A stretch of 47,108 nucleotides of DNA from Caryophanales bacterium UBA3375. Its GTDB lineage: Bacteria > Bacillota_I > Bacilli_A > UBA3375. Position numbers and translations under genes: made by a program. The notes beneath the pieces are model-generated. The model did no database searches and was not told where the DNA came from. It saw only the letters and a list, made by a program, of their open reading frames with translations. The DNA lies in assembly GCA_002359095.1 (NCBI GenBank), contig DEQD01000022.1:1-47108 (forward strand), written 5' to 3'. Shown one piece after another: positions 33,732-42,566 of this stretch (position 1 is its first letter; every line of letters begins with the position of its first letter).

Positions 33732-34730
33732 ATGAAGAAGTTTTTATCTATGATGATGGCACTTTTAGTGGTTATTGGTATTAGTGGATGTGGTAGCAGT
33801 GAAAACACAGATCCTAAAACTATTGATACACTAAACGTTATGTTTGTTCCTAGTAAAAACCCAGACGACATCCAAAAAGCAAGTGAGCCGATGGCTAACT
33901 TAATTAAGGAATCATTAACTAATCAAGGGTTTAGTGTTAACACAGTTAACGTAACAACTGGGGATAGTTATGAGGTAGTAGGTGAAGCATTAGCTTCAGG
34001 AAGTGTTGATGTAGGTTTTATTCCTGCTGGAACATATGTTAAATATGAAAATGAAGGTGTTAAACCTTTAATGGCTGCAACACGTAATGGATTAAGTATT
34101 AACAGTAAAGACGCTAAGGTATGGAATGAAAACAAACCAACTCAAGAAACTGAAGAACCAGTTGATTTTTATAATTCATTAATTATTGCTGGACCTAGTG
34201 AAAAAGGTAAAGCGTTAGGTGAAAAAGTAAATAATGGTGAAAAACCAACTTGGGAAGAGTTAAACGAAGCGACTTGGTGTACTTCAGGTCCTACTAGTAG
34301 TTCAGGATATTTATATCCATCATTATGGTTAAAAGAAAACTATGATAAAACAATTACTGATTTAGAAAACACTACAAGAACAAAAGGATACAGTGATGCT
34401 ATGAATTCATTACAAACTCAAGTTTGTGATATTAGTGTAGGATTTGCTGATATGCGTATAGATGAAGCTGAAAATTGGGAAGGAGACATTTGGGCTGATA
34501 CAAATGTTATTGGTGTTTCTGGACCAATAATGAACGATACAATTAGTGTATCTACTACATCTAAAAACATGAGTGATGAATTACAAAAAGCATTAATTAC
34601 TACGTTTAGCGAAATGCCAAATAGTGAAACAGGTAAAGAAGTAATGAAAATTTATAATCACACTGGTTATGTAGAAGTTAAACCAGAAGATTTTGATGCT
34701 GAACGTAAAGTTCAAGAATTAAGTGAATAA
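33732..34730 (+). CDS. phnD: PhnD-family substrate-binding lipoprotein (copy 1)
   Basis: Extracellular binding protein of a phosphonate-type ABC importer. The 332 residues start with a lipoprotein signal (MKKFLSMMMALLVVIGISGC; lipobox ISGC, Cys20). The mature part has the family segments MFVPSKNPDDI, SYEVVGEALASGSVDVGFI and the ligand loop GPTSSSGYLYPSLWL, corresponding to the TSTSG-type phosphonate-binding motif. The substrate could be a phosphonate, phosphite, phosphate ester or thiamine phosphate. No C-P lyase genes are nearby. A paralogue lies at 37763-38749. Confidence 0.92.
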   Translation: MKKFLSMMMALLVVIGISGCGSSENTDPKTIDTLNVMFVPSKNPDDIQKASEPMANLIKESLTNQGFSVNTVNVTTGDSYEVVGEALASGSVDVGFIPAGTYVKYENEGVKPLMAATRNGLSINSKDAKVWNENKPTQETEEPVDFYNSLIIAGPSEKGKALGEKVNNGEKPTWEELNEATWCTSGPTSSSGYLYPSLWLKENYDKTITDLENTTRTKGYSDAMNSLQTQVCDISVGFADMRIDEAENWEGDIWADTNVIGVSGPIMNDTISVSTTSKNMSDELQKALITTFSEMPNSETGKEVMKIYNHTGYVEVKPEDFDAERKVQELSE

Positions 34731-34748
34731 TAATTCATAATTATTTAA

Positions 34749-34783
34749 AAACAAGATAAAATGGAATTCATTTTATCTTGTTT
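34749..34783 (+). terminator. long hairpin between phnD and phnC (partial terminator/stabiliser)
   Basis: Perfect 15-base arms (34749-34763 and 34769-34783) around a 5-base loop form one of the longest hairpins in the window. The T run is short. It lies inside the operon, 15 nt before the phnC start, so it probably lowers downstream transcription or protects the phnD mRNA, giving more binding protein than transporter. Confidence 0.7.
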
Positions 34784-34798
34784 ATTATGAGAGGTAAG

Positions 34799-35569
34799 AT
34801 GATTAGTTTTAAACATGTAGATAAAGTATATAATAATAGTAATCAAAAAGCATTAGATGATATTAATTTAGATATTAAACAAGGTGAATTTGTAGCCATT
34901 ATTGGTCTTAGTGGTGCTGGTAAATCAACACTGATTAGAACAATTAATAAAATGATTGATACTAATAGTGGTGAGTTATTAGTAAATGGTCAAGATGTTA
35001 GTAAATTAAAAGGTAAGCAGTTACGTAACTTTAGAAAAAATATTGGAATGATTTTCCAATCTTATAACTTAGTTAGTAGAACTAGTGTATTAAATAATGT
35101 ATTAATTGCTAAAGTACCACAAATGCCTTGGTATAAATCATTACTTGGGTTATTTTCTAAAGAAGATAAAATTAAAGCATTAGAAGCATTAGATAAAGTA
35201 AATATTTTAGATAAAGCTTATATGCGTGCTGATCAATTATCAGGAGGACAACAACAACGTGTAGCACTTGCTCGTACTTTATGTCAAGATCCTGAGATTA
35301 TCTTAGCAGATGAGCCCGTAGCAGCACTAGATCCTGTTAGTGCTAATCAAGTAATGCAAGATTTTAAATGTATAAATGAAGAATATAATATTTCAGTGCT
35401 AATCAACATTCACCATGTTGATTTAGCACTAAAATATGCTAAACGTGTAATTGGAATCAAAGAAGGTAAAGTAGTCTTTGATGGGGATGCTAGTAGTGTT
35501 AATGAAAATGTACTTAAAACAATTTATGGTGATCGTTACGAACAAGAGATAGGTAGTAAAGATGAGTAA
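34799..35569 (+). CDS. phnC: phosphonate-type ABC transporter ATP-binding protein
   Basis: Cytoplasmic ATPase of the importer. The start at 34799 (MISFKHVDKVY) is taken because AGAGG lies just upstream; earlier in-frame starts fall in or next to the hairpin. The 256 residues have Walker A GLSGAGKST (36-44), the Q-loop FQSYNLV, signature LSGGQQQRVALAR, Walker B IILADEP and the switch His in INIHHVD. The best match is the PhnC subfamily. It overlaps the first permease gene by 8 nt. Confidence 0.94.
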   Translation: MISFKHVDKVYNNSNQKALDDINLDIKQGEFVAIIGLSGAGKSTLIRTINKMIDTNSGELLVNGQDVSKLKGKQLRNFRKNIGMIFQSYNLVSRTSVLNNVLIAKVPQMPWYKSLLGLFSKEDKIKALEALDKVNILDKAYMRADQLSGGQQQRVALARTLCQDPEIILADEPVAALDPVSANQVMQDFKCINEEYNISVLINIHHVDLALKYAKRVIGIKEGKVVFDGDASSVNENVLKTIYGDRYEQEIGSKDE

Positions 35570-36368
35570 GATTGTTTTAAATAATGGTAAGAGTGTAGAA
35601 AAACCTAAAAGTTTTATCTGGGTTTATATAGTAGTATTTATTCTATTAGTAATTTTAGCTATGAATATTACTGATTTTGATATATTCTTATTAATTGATA
35701 ATTTAGAAAAAGGTGGAAGTTATATTGCTAAAGTATTTGATTTTAGCAATCCTGAAAAAGTAGTTAATGGATTAATTAAGATTCAGCCAGAAATGTTACA
35801 AACACTATCAATGGCAGTAGTTGGTACAATCTTTGGAATGGTATTTGCTTTTCCAGTTAGTTTATATTGTTCTATTAACTTGTTTAACAATCCATTTGTA
35901 TGGATTGTTAGAAACGTATTAAATGTATTTAGAACAATTCCAATAATTGTAATTGCTATGGTTTGTAAAATACTTTTAGGGGCAACACCATTTTCAGCAA
36001 CAATAGCAATCTTTATTACTACATTCTTAATTGCCATTAAAATGGTATATGAATATGTAGAAACACTTAATTTATCTAGCTTTGAATCAGCGCTAGCACT
36101 AGGGTGTAGTAAGATTCAAGCTATTAGATATACTATTATTCCTCAAATTAAATTATTTTATTTATCAACATCATTATATATCTTTGATATGAATGTTCGT
36201 ACATCTTCTATTATTGGTTTAGTCGGTGGTGCTGGAATTGGAATGATGTTAAATGATGCATTATATGGAGTTAATACTTATTTAGGTGGATTAATCTTAA
36301 TAGAATTATTTATTATTATCTTTGTAATTGATTTTGTTACTAAAAATATTAGAAAGAGGTTATCATAA
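35562..36368 (+). CDS. phnE: phosphonate-type ABC transporter permease (1)
   Basis: Membrane subunit with about six hydrophobic helices over 268 residues, including TLSMAVVGTIFGMVFAFPVSL and the cytoplasmic EAA-type loop SFESALALGCSKIQAIRYTIIPQ that couples to the ATPase. An Ile-Val-rich helix near the N-terminus (about 19-38) anchors it. It overlaps phnC by 8 nt and the second permease by 1 nt. Confidence 0.93.
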   Translation: MSKIVLNNGKSVEKPKSFIWVYIVVFILLVILAMNITDFDIFLLIDNLEKGGSYIAKVFDFSNPEKVVNGLIKIQPEMLQTLSMAVVGTIFGMVFAFPVSLYCSINLFNNPFVWIVRNVLNVFRTIPIIVIAMVCKILLGATPFSATIAIFITTFLIAIKMVYEYVETLNLSSFESALALGCSKIQAIRYTIIPQIKLFYLSTSLYIFDMNVRTSSIIGLVGGAGIGMMLNDALYGVNTYLGGLILIELFIIIFVIDFVTKNIRKRLS

Positions 36369-37168
36369 TGAGTAATGTAATAGATAAGTTAAATAGTGCT
36401 CCTAAATTTAAAGTAACTAATATAATTTATATTGTATTATTAATAGCTGCTCTTGCTTTTTGTATGTATGATATTGGATTTGAACAAATTAAAACTAATC
36501 CATTACCAGTAATTAACTTAATAGTTAAAGGGTTTATTAATCCTGACTTTGATTTCTTATTAGATACATCAAGTGCAGGATTAATCTTCTTAGTATTACA
36601 AACGATAGCAATATCATTTTTAGGGACAATAATAGGTGCACTTATTGCTCTACCCTTATCGTTTTTAGCAAGTTATAATGTTACTAATAAAGTAGTAAGT
36701 AATATTGCAACTGGGATTGTTACTTTTATTCGTACGATTCCATTTCTAGTATTTGCGATTGTATTTATTAAAATTGTTGGACCTGGAGCTTTTTGTGGTG
36801 TTTTAACAATCGCAGTAACATCAATCGGGATGTTATCTAAAATGTTTATTGAAGCGATTGAAGAAGTAGAAGCAGGACTTTTAGAAAGTGGAGAAAGTAT
36901 AGGTCTTAATTTATGGCATAAATGTCGATACATATTATTTCCACAGTTATTATCTAATTTTATTTCAACAATAATTTATCGTTTTGATATTAATATTAAA
37001 AACTCAACAATCATTGGTATAATTGGTGCTGGTGGTATAGGTACTGAGATTAATAATGCGATAAGTGCTAACAACTGGTCTAAATTTGCCATGATAATGT
37101 ATGTAATGATAATTATATTCTTAGTTATTGATTATGTAAGTACAAAAATAAGAAAGAGATTGGTATAG
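36368..37168 (+). CDS. phnE: phosphonate-type ABC transporter permease (2)
   Basis: A second PhnE-family membrane subunit of 266 residues, paralogous to the preceding one, so the channel is probably a heterodimer. Visible are VLQTIAISFLGTIIGALIALP, IRTIPFLVFAIVFIKIVGPG and the coupling loop LLESGESIGLNLWHKCRYILFPQ. It is followed after 1 nt by a phosphatase gene. Confidence 0.93.
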   Translation: MSNVIDKLNSAPKFKVTNIIYIVLLIAALAFCMYDIGFEQIKTNPLPVINLIVKGFINPDFDFLLDTSSAGLIFLVLQTIAISFLGTIIGALIALPLSFLASYNVTNKVVSNIATGIVTFIRTIPFLVFAIVFIKIVGPGAFCGVLTIAVTSIGMLSKMFIEAIEEVEAGLLESGESIGLNLWHKCRYILFPQLLSNFISTIIYRFDINIKNSTIIGIIGAGGIGTEINNAISANNWSKFAMIMYVMIIIFLVIDYVSTKIRKRLV

Positions 37169-37169
37169 T

Positions 37170-37760
37170 ATGAAAACATTATATTTAATGCGTCATGGTG
37201 AAACAATTTTTAATCAAAAAATGTTGCTACAAGGACAATGTGATGCTCCTCTAACAAAGTTAGGTATTAATCAAGCAAAAATAGCAGGACAATATTTTAC
37301 AAATAATAATATTAAAATAGATCAATTTTTTGCTTCTCCCCTTAAAAGAGCAATTGATACATTAAAATTAGTAACTAATTTACAAGATGTAGAATTAACT
37401 TGTGATGATGGCTTAATGGAATGGGGATTTGGTTTACTTGAAGGAGAGAGTCAAAAATTATTTCCTTGTGGATTTCCATATGAAGAAAGATTAGTACCGT
37501 TTAATGGTGAGGCTCAAAGCCAAGTATTAGATAGATTCTCTAATGCAATTAATAGTATTATTGAGCAAACACAAGAAGGTAATACATCTTTATGTGTTGC
37601 TCATACTTGTGTTATTAGATTATTTTTACAAGTATGTAGTGCAGATTGCGAAGTACCTAGAAGATTAGGTAACTGTGCAATTGTTAAACTAGAATTTGAT
37701 AATAACGAATTTATTATTAAAGAAGTAATTGAACATGATTTTTCTAGTATTATGGAGTAA
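37170..37760 (+). CDS. histidine phosphatase family protein
   Basis: Phosphoglycerate-mutase-like phosphatase of 196 residues. It has the RHG motif with His9 (LMRHGETIFN), a second arginine in FASPLKRAIDT, the acidic EWGFGLLEG and the second catalytic His in CVAHTCVIR. It lacks a signal peptide and is thus cytoplasmic. The position between the permease and the second binding protein suggests that it removes phosphate from an imported ester. A glycolytic mutase role is unlikely given the context. The exact substrate is unknown. Confidence 0.88.
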   Translation: MKTLYLMRHGETIFNQKMLLQGQCDAPLTKLGINQAKIAGQYFTNNNIKIDQFFASPLKRAIDTLKLVTNLQDVELTCDDGLMEWGFGLLEGESQKLFPCGFPYEERLVPFNGEAQSQVLDRFSNAINSIIEQTQEGNTSLCVAHTCVIRLFLQVCSADCEVPRRLGNCAIVKLEFDNNEFIIKEVIEHDFSSIME

Positions 37761-37762
37761 TA

Positions 37763-38749
37763 ATGAAATTAATCAAGTTTTTAATGTGCTTTTTAGTAGT
37801 AGGTGTAATATCTGGATGTAATAACAATGACAAAATTACCTTAGATATTATGTTTGCTCCTAGTAAGAATCCTGAAGATATTACAAAAGGGGTAGAACCA
37901 CTAAAATCAATATTAACAAATGAATTAACTAACCGTGGTTATAACATTGAAACTATTAATCTAAGTGTTGGTGATAGTTATGAAGTGGTTGGTGAAGCGC
38001 TAGCTAGTGGAAGTGTTGATGTAGGATTTATTCCGGCTGGTACTTATGTTAAGTACCAACCAGAAGGAGTAGAAGTACTACTTCAAGCATTACACCCTAG
38101 TGTAAGTATTAATAGTGAAGATCCTAAAGTATGGAATGAAAACAAACCAACAACTATTATAGGTGATGGTGCTAGTAGTTATCAATCTATTATTGTAGCA
38201 GGACCTAGTAGCAAAGGTCAAGAACTAGCTAATAAAATAAATAATAACCAAGAATTAACTTGGGAAGATTTAAATAGTGCTACTTGGTGTATATCATCTC
38301 CTACTAGTAGTTCAGGATATCTATATCCTTCATTATGGTTAAAAGATAATTATAATAAAGAAATTCAAGATTTAGAAAATACAGTTAGAATTAAAGGATA
38401 TAGTGATAGTGTCAACTCACTAAAATCACAAGTATGTGATATTAGTGTTGGTTATGGTGACTTTAGATATGACTACCAAGATTCTTGGCAAGGAAATATC
38501 TGGGAGGAAACTAATGTAATAGGAGTTAGTAGTTTAATTCCTTATGACACAATTAGTGTTAGTCAAAATTCAAAAGATTTAAGTGATAAATTAAATCAAG
38601 ACTTAAAAGAAATCTTTATTAATTTAAAAGACACACCACAAGGTTTAGAGGTAATGAACACTTTCTCTCACACTGGATATGTAACACCTAACTTAGAAGA
38701 ATATGAACAAGAACGTCGTGTTATTGAAGAATTAACACCACAAGCATAA
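37763..38749 (+). CDS. phnD: PhnD-family substrate-binding lipoprotein (copy 2)
   Basis: Paralogue of the first binding protein: 328 residues with a lipoprotein signal (MKLIKFLMCFLVVGVISGC, Cys19). Long blocks are identical or nearly so to copy 1 (VGDSYEVVGEALASGSVDVG; SSPTSSSGYLYPSLWLK; VWNENKPT). The N-terminal and hinge parts differ, so the two may bind different ligands or differ in affinity. GGAG in the end of the phosphatase gene serves as ribosome binding site. It is the last gene of the operon, with a terminator right after the stop. Confidence 0.92.
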   Translation: MKLIKFLMCFLVVGVISGCNNNDKITLDIMFAPSKNPEDITKGVEPLKSILTNELTNRGYNIETINLSVGDSYEVVGEALASGSVDVGFIPAGTYVKYQPEGVEVLLQALHPSVSINSEDPKVWNENKPTTIIGDGASSYQSIIVAGPSSKGQELANKINNNQELTWEDLNSATWCISSPTSSSGYLYPSLWLKDNYNKEIQDLENTVRIKGYSDSVNSLKSQVCDISVGYGDFRYDYQDSWQGNIWEETNVIGVSSLIPYDTISVSQNSKDLSDKLNQDLKEIFINLKDTPQGLEVMNTFSHTGYVTPNLEEYEQERRVIEELTPQA

Positions 38750-38751
38750 AG

Positions 38752-38780
38752 AAACTGGAATCAAATGATTCCAGTTTTTA
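38752..38780. terminator. bidirectional terminator after phnD copy 2 / yaaA
   Basis: Perfect 12-base arms AAACTGGAATCA (38752-38763) / TGATTCCAGTTT (38766-38777) with a T run on the plus side. It lies between two convergent genes (2 nt from one stop, 0 nt from the other), so it probably serves both. Confidence 0.88.
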
Positions 38781-39473
38781 TTTGACATATACTTTAAGTA
38801 TTAAGTTGTTAGTATCCACTTCAACATTCTTAATAATATCAGTACTTAATTTATTATAATCTTTAATCTTAGTTATTGTATACTCAATACTATAATTTAG
38901 AATATCACCTCTAATTTGCTTCATTAAAACACTGCTAGGTTTTTTATCACTAATTACTTCTAGATTATAGATATCACTAGTAATGAGTTTTTTATCTAAC
39001 ATTTTAAAAAACTCATTACTAGCTAGATTAAGAATATAATCAGGGTTAAGTTTATTAATTTGTTGATTAACACAATCATGCCAGTATTTATATAAATTGA
39101 TATTGATTATATTTTTATATAAAAAATCTAATCGATATGGATAAATATAATCACAACCTTTAACTATTCCATATAAAGCAGACATAATAAAGATATTATC
39201 TTTAATGTATTCTTTATTATAACTTGTTATTTGTTTAAAACTCACACCATCATATAACTTGATAGCTTCTTTAGTTTGATTTAAATTTTGATAAAAATCA
39301 AAAGTTAAATCAAGAGTATTACCTTTAATTTTTAAAAAGGTAGCAAGAGTATCTTTATCCATATTACTAATAATATCAAGTAAGTTATTAGTTTGTTCTT
39401 TAAACTTATATGTTGGCTTCTTATTAGTAAGATCATCTAAGTTCATAGTTTTAGCAGGACTAAATATAATCAT
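38778..39473 (-). CDS. yaaA: peroxide stress protein YaaA (DUF328 family)
   Basis: Homologue of E. coli YaaA, which limits iron-driven damage during peroxide stress and binds DNA. The 231 residues show the family start IIFSPAKTM, MSALYGIVKGCDYIYPYRLDF (compare [20 protein letters not shown] in E. coli) and LNLASNEFFKML. The protein is slightly shorter than the ~255 of E. coli. AAAGGTG precedes the ATG. It overlaps rsmB by 1 nt. The role fits an organism rich in oxygen-sensitive iron-sulfur enzymes. Confidence 0.92.
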   Translation of the reverse strand: MIIFSPAKTMNLDDLTNKKPTYKFKEQTNNLLDIISNMDKDTLATFLKIKGNTLDLTFDFYQNLNQTKEAIKLYDGVSFKQITSYNKEYIKDNIFIMSALYGIVKGCDYIYPYRLDFLYKNIININLYKYWHDCVNQQINKLNPDYILNLASNEFFKMLDKKLITSDIYNLEVISDKKPSSVLMKQIRGDILNYSIEYTITKIKDYNKLSTDIIKNVEVDTNNLILKVYVK

Positions 39474-40711
39474 TATTCACCTTTCTTTTTAAGTAAACAC
39501 ATAAAGAATCCATCTGAATTATATTGATTAGGTAAAAGTGTATAACCAAGGTTTGATGGTTTAATGATGTTATCTAGTAATTTTGAAGTAACGACTTCAA
39601 AATTATAGTTATCTAAAATATACTTAATGTTTTCTTCGTTTTCATCTTTGTTTATACTACAAGTAGAATAAAGAAGATATCCATTAATATCTAGTAGTTT
39701 AATACTACTATCAATTATCTTTCTTTGTATTTTGATAACATCATCAATAGTTTGATTAGTAATATTGTACTTGATTTCAGGTTTAGAGTTTATAACCCCT
39801 AAACCAGAACAAGGTACATCAATTAATATTTTATTAAACTTGATATCTTTAAAGTTAGCTAGTATACTATCAGTATTAGTTGCATCAAGATTGCTAGTAG
39901 TAATCTTCATGCTTCGAGATAAAAAGTTTTCATTCATTAAGTTAAATCTACTAGGATTAATTTCATTAGCATATATGTTTTGACAATATTTATACATATG
40001 CATGGTTTTATTTCCTGGAGCTGCACATAAATCTAAAATTGTATCTTCTGGTTGTGGATCAATTAATTTAGTAACTAGATAAGAACCTAAGTCTTGGATA
40101 ATTATATTGTTATCAATATAATCTTTTGTTTGAATAACATTAGTATTACAAATAAAAAGATCTTCAAATTGTGTAGTACTAAAGTTATTAGGTTCTAATA
40201 AAGTTTTACCAATTAAACGTACATATGTATCTTTTTTATGTGGTTTAATAATATCTAAATAATCATTAGGATATTGTTTGCTTAGTAGTTTTATAATTGG
40301 TTGAGGAACTGAGTTTAATATACTAATATTTTTAATTTCATTACTAAAAGAAGGAGTTATTTTTTCTTCAGGTAATAAATTATATAAATAGTAAGTTATA
40401 TATTTTAAACTTTGATTATGTACTTTTTTAGTTAAATTTTGATACTCACTAATAACAACATACTTTTTGGTATTAATAAATAGATACTCATAAACTATCA
40501 TCATTAAGATGATGTTAGTCTTAGTATCTATTTTCTTGTTATTTGTTGTTTCATTTATTAAATATTCAAGATATAATTTGTTTTCTATAATTCCATATAC
40601 TCTTAGTGCTATTTTATTGATATCTTGATGTTTAATATTTTTTAGAGCTAAATTTAAATAAGTATTATTTTGATAATAATCCAGTAATGTCTTAAAAACT
40701 AACTGTCGCAT
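39473..40711 (-). CDS. rsmB: 16S rRNA (cytosine-5-)-methyltransferase RsmB
   Basis: SAM-dependent m5C methyltransferase, expected to act on 16S C967. The 412 residues have a NusB-like N-terminal RNA-binding domain (about 1-130) and a Rossmann domain with DLCAAPGNKT (motif I), IDVPCSGLG (motif IV Cys) and YSTCSINKDENEENI (motif VI catalytic Cys). No clear ribosome binding site is seen. The start overlaps mraY by 20 nt, so translation is likely coupled. Assignment to RsmB rather than another NOP/Sun enzyme rests on the NusB-like part. Confidence 0.93.
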   Translation of the reverse strand: MRQLVFKTLLDYYQNNTYLNLALKNIKHQDINKIALRVYGIIENKLYLEYLINETTNNKKIDTKTNIILMMIVYEYLFINTKKYVVISEYQNLTKKVHNQSLKYITYYLYNLLPEEKITPSFSNEIKNISILNSVPQPIIKLLSKQYPNDYLDIIKPHKKDTYVRLIGKTLLEPNNFSTTQFEDLFICNTNVIQTKDYIDNNIIIQDLGSYLVTKLIDPQPEDTILDLCAAPGNKTMHMYKYCQNIYANEINPSRFNLMNENFLSRSMKITTSNLDATNTDSILANFKDIKFNKILIDVPCSGLGVINSKPEIKYNITNQTIDDVIKIQRKIIDSSIKLLDINGYLLYSTCSINKDENEENIKYILDNYNFEVVTSKLLDNIIKPSNLGYTLLPNQYNSDGFFMCLLKKKGE

Positions 40712-41663
40712 TGGTTGCCATATAAATTAATAATACTAATGTTGAAATAATAATTTGCGCTCCACTAAAAAAGTAATCAATATTAACTTCACTAATTCCC
40801 ATTTTCTCAAAATGGTGGTGAAGAGGTGCCATTTTAAGTAAACGTTTACCTTCACCATATTTTTTTTTAGTATATCTAAAGTAAGTTACTTGCAATATTA
40901 CACTAAACATTTCAATAATATAGATACCACCAAGTAATAATCCTAACCATCCTAATCGAAAGTAGATACAGTTAAACATAAAGAAAGCACCAATTACTAA
41001 GCTTCCTGTATCTCCCATAAAGATTTTAGCTGGATACTTATTATAAAATAAGAATACACATAAACATAATAAGAATAAACTTAAAATAATAATAAATAAT
41101 GTATTAGAAGTTAAAATACTAATAAATAAGAATGGAAAGAAACTTGCTAAACTTACAAATCCTAATAATCCATCTAATCCATCAGTTAAGTTAGTTGCAT
41201 TAGTAAGTCCCATCATAACTAATGGAATTAAGATTAAACAAATATATAACATTACTCCATTATATCCACAAGTAATATAGAACCAATAATCTAGAATTAA
41301 AGCAATAATAAATTGAATTAATAATTTTTGTGTACTACTAAGTCCTGCTTGGTTGTCTTTTTTATTTATTTTGTTATTATCATCAATAAGTCCCATAAAA
41401 AATGTAAGACCTAAAATAACAAATAAGAATAAATAAGTTTGTTCTTGAGTAAGAATAAACATAATACCAATAATAATTAGAAGTGGAATGACAAAAATAT
41501 TTCCTCCTTTAGTAGGAGTACCAGATTTTTTGGCATGCCACTTAGGACCATCATTATAAATAGGTTGTCCTGATTTTGATTTTGTTATTAAATGTTTAGC
41601 ATAAAAGATACTACCAATAAATAGAATTACAGCACAAATAATAAAAATAATTATATTATTCAT
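40692..41663 (-). CDS. mraY: phospho-N-acetylmuramoyl-pentapeptide-transferase
   Basis: Integral membrane enzyme making lipid I in peptidoglycan synthesis. The 323 residues contain about ten helices and the signature cytoplasmic motifs DGPKWHAKKSGTPTKGG, LIDDNNK (catalytic Asp pair), NATNLTDGLDGL, MGDTGSL and LHHHFEK. Unusually it sits outside a mur/dcw cluster, between a HAD phosphatase (8-nt overlap) and rsmB (20-nt overlap). Confidence 0.97.
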   Translation of the reverse strand: MNNIIIFIICAVILFIGSIFYAKHLITKSKSGQPIYNDGPKWHAKKSGTPTKGGNIFVIPLLIIIGIMFILTQEQTYLFLFVILGLTFFMGLIDDNNKINKKDNQAGLSSTQKLLIQFIIALILDYWFYITCGYNGVMLYICLILIPLVMMGLTNATNLTDGLDGLLGFVSLASFFPFLFISILTSNTLFIIILSLFLLCLCVFLFYNKYPAKIFMGDTGSLVIGAFFMFNCIYFRLGWLGLLLGGIYIIEMFSVILQVTYFRYTKKKYGEGKRLLKMAPLHHHFEKMGISEVNIDYFFSGAQIIISTLVLLIYMATNATVSF

Positions 41664-42432
41664 ATAAACCTACCATTTTAAGTCCGTTAATAATTCCATT
41701 ATCACTACTATTAGTAGAAACAAATTCACTTGCTTGTTTAACAGCTTCTATACCATTACCCATACATACACTATGATCTACATTTTTCATCATTTCTAAA
41801 TCATTAACTCCATCACCAAAGGCATAAGTAATACACTCTTCATTAATGTGGTTTTTTACAATATCAATCCCTTTAGCTTTGTTTTCAACCCCTGGTAAGA
41901 TTTCATATAAATCATCTTCCCAACGATAGTATGTATAATCTTTTTGTAAGATTTCAAGTAACTCTTCTGTTTTAGCACCACTACCGTTAATCCAGAATTG
42001 ATAAATGTCTTTATTATCAGGACTAACATTAGTTGCTAAATTATTAAAGTTATATCCTTCTAATAATTTTTGGGTGTCATCAGCACTTTTAGTATCGGGA
42101 ATACATAAGTTTTCTCTAGTTTCAAATCCCCAATTAACTCCATAATCTTCTAATAATTTAATAACTTCTTGTTTTTGCTCATTATTAAAAGTATGCATAT
42201 ATAATATTTCATCATTAAAACATACTTCTTGTCCATTAGAACAAATATAATTATGTGTTCCAATAGCTTCAATTATATCTTTAGCTTGATGATAACATCT
42301 ACCAGTACAGATAAATACATAAACTCCATCATTCATAATTTTTTTAACAGCATCAACTACATGAGTTGGAATTTCTGTTGCATTTTCAGGTATTAGTGTA
42401 CCATCAATATCAAAAAAAACTAGTTTTTTCAT
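41656..42432 (-). CDS. Cof-type HAD phosphatase
   Basis: Cytoplasmic haloacid dehalogenase-family phosphatase (Cof/IIB cap subfamily), 258 residues. Motif I is FFDIDGTLI (Asp8, Asp10), motif II region FICTGR, and motif IV FGDGVNDLEM. The cap domain spans about 85-185. Typical substrates are sugar phosphates, nucleotides or flavin phosphates, and the specific one cannot be told. GGGAG precedes the ATG. It is the first gene of the minus-strand operon leading to mraY, rsmB and yaaA. Confidence 0.92.
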   Translation of the reverse strand: MKKLVFFDIDGTLIPENATEIPTHVVDAVKKIMNDGVYVFICTGRCYHQAKDIIEAIGTHNYICSNGQEVCFNDEILYMHTFNNEQKQEVIKLLEDYGVNWGFETRENLCIPDTKSADDTQKLLEGYNFNNLATNVSPDNKDIYQFWINGSGAKTEELLEILQKDYTYYRWEDDLYEILPGVENKAKGIDIVKNHINEECITYAFGDGVNDLEMMKNVDHSVCMGNGIEAVKQASEFVSTNSSDNGIINGLKMVGLYE

Positions 42433-42536
42433 AAAGCTCCCATCTAATTATATTTTAGCATAATTTAGCTATCTTTAGTTAGACAAAATCAGCCATAAAT
42501 CATACTAAAAACTAATGTATTACTCTCATATATTTA

Positions 42537-42545
42537 TGCTATACT
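42537..42545 (+). promoter_or_regulatory. extended -10 promoter of the 2-oxoacid oxidoreductase operon
   Basis: TGCTATACT (TGn plus TATACT) lies 22 nt before the first gene, in the 134-nt divergent gap. The overlapping GCTATA...TATAGC (42539-42553) is a small inverted repeat that could bind a regulator. No good -35 was found. Confidence 0.5.
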
Positions 42546-42566
42546 ATATATAGCAATGGGAGTTTT

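Noticed and set aside
37170..37760. Glycolytic phosphoglycerate mutase
   Set aside because: It is only 196 residues, lacks the longer mutase insert regions, and lies inside an importer operon; a general histidine phosphatase is the safer call.
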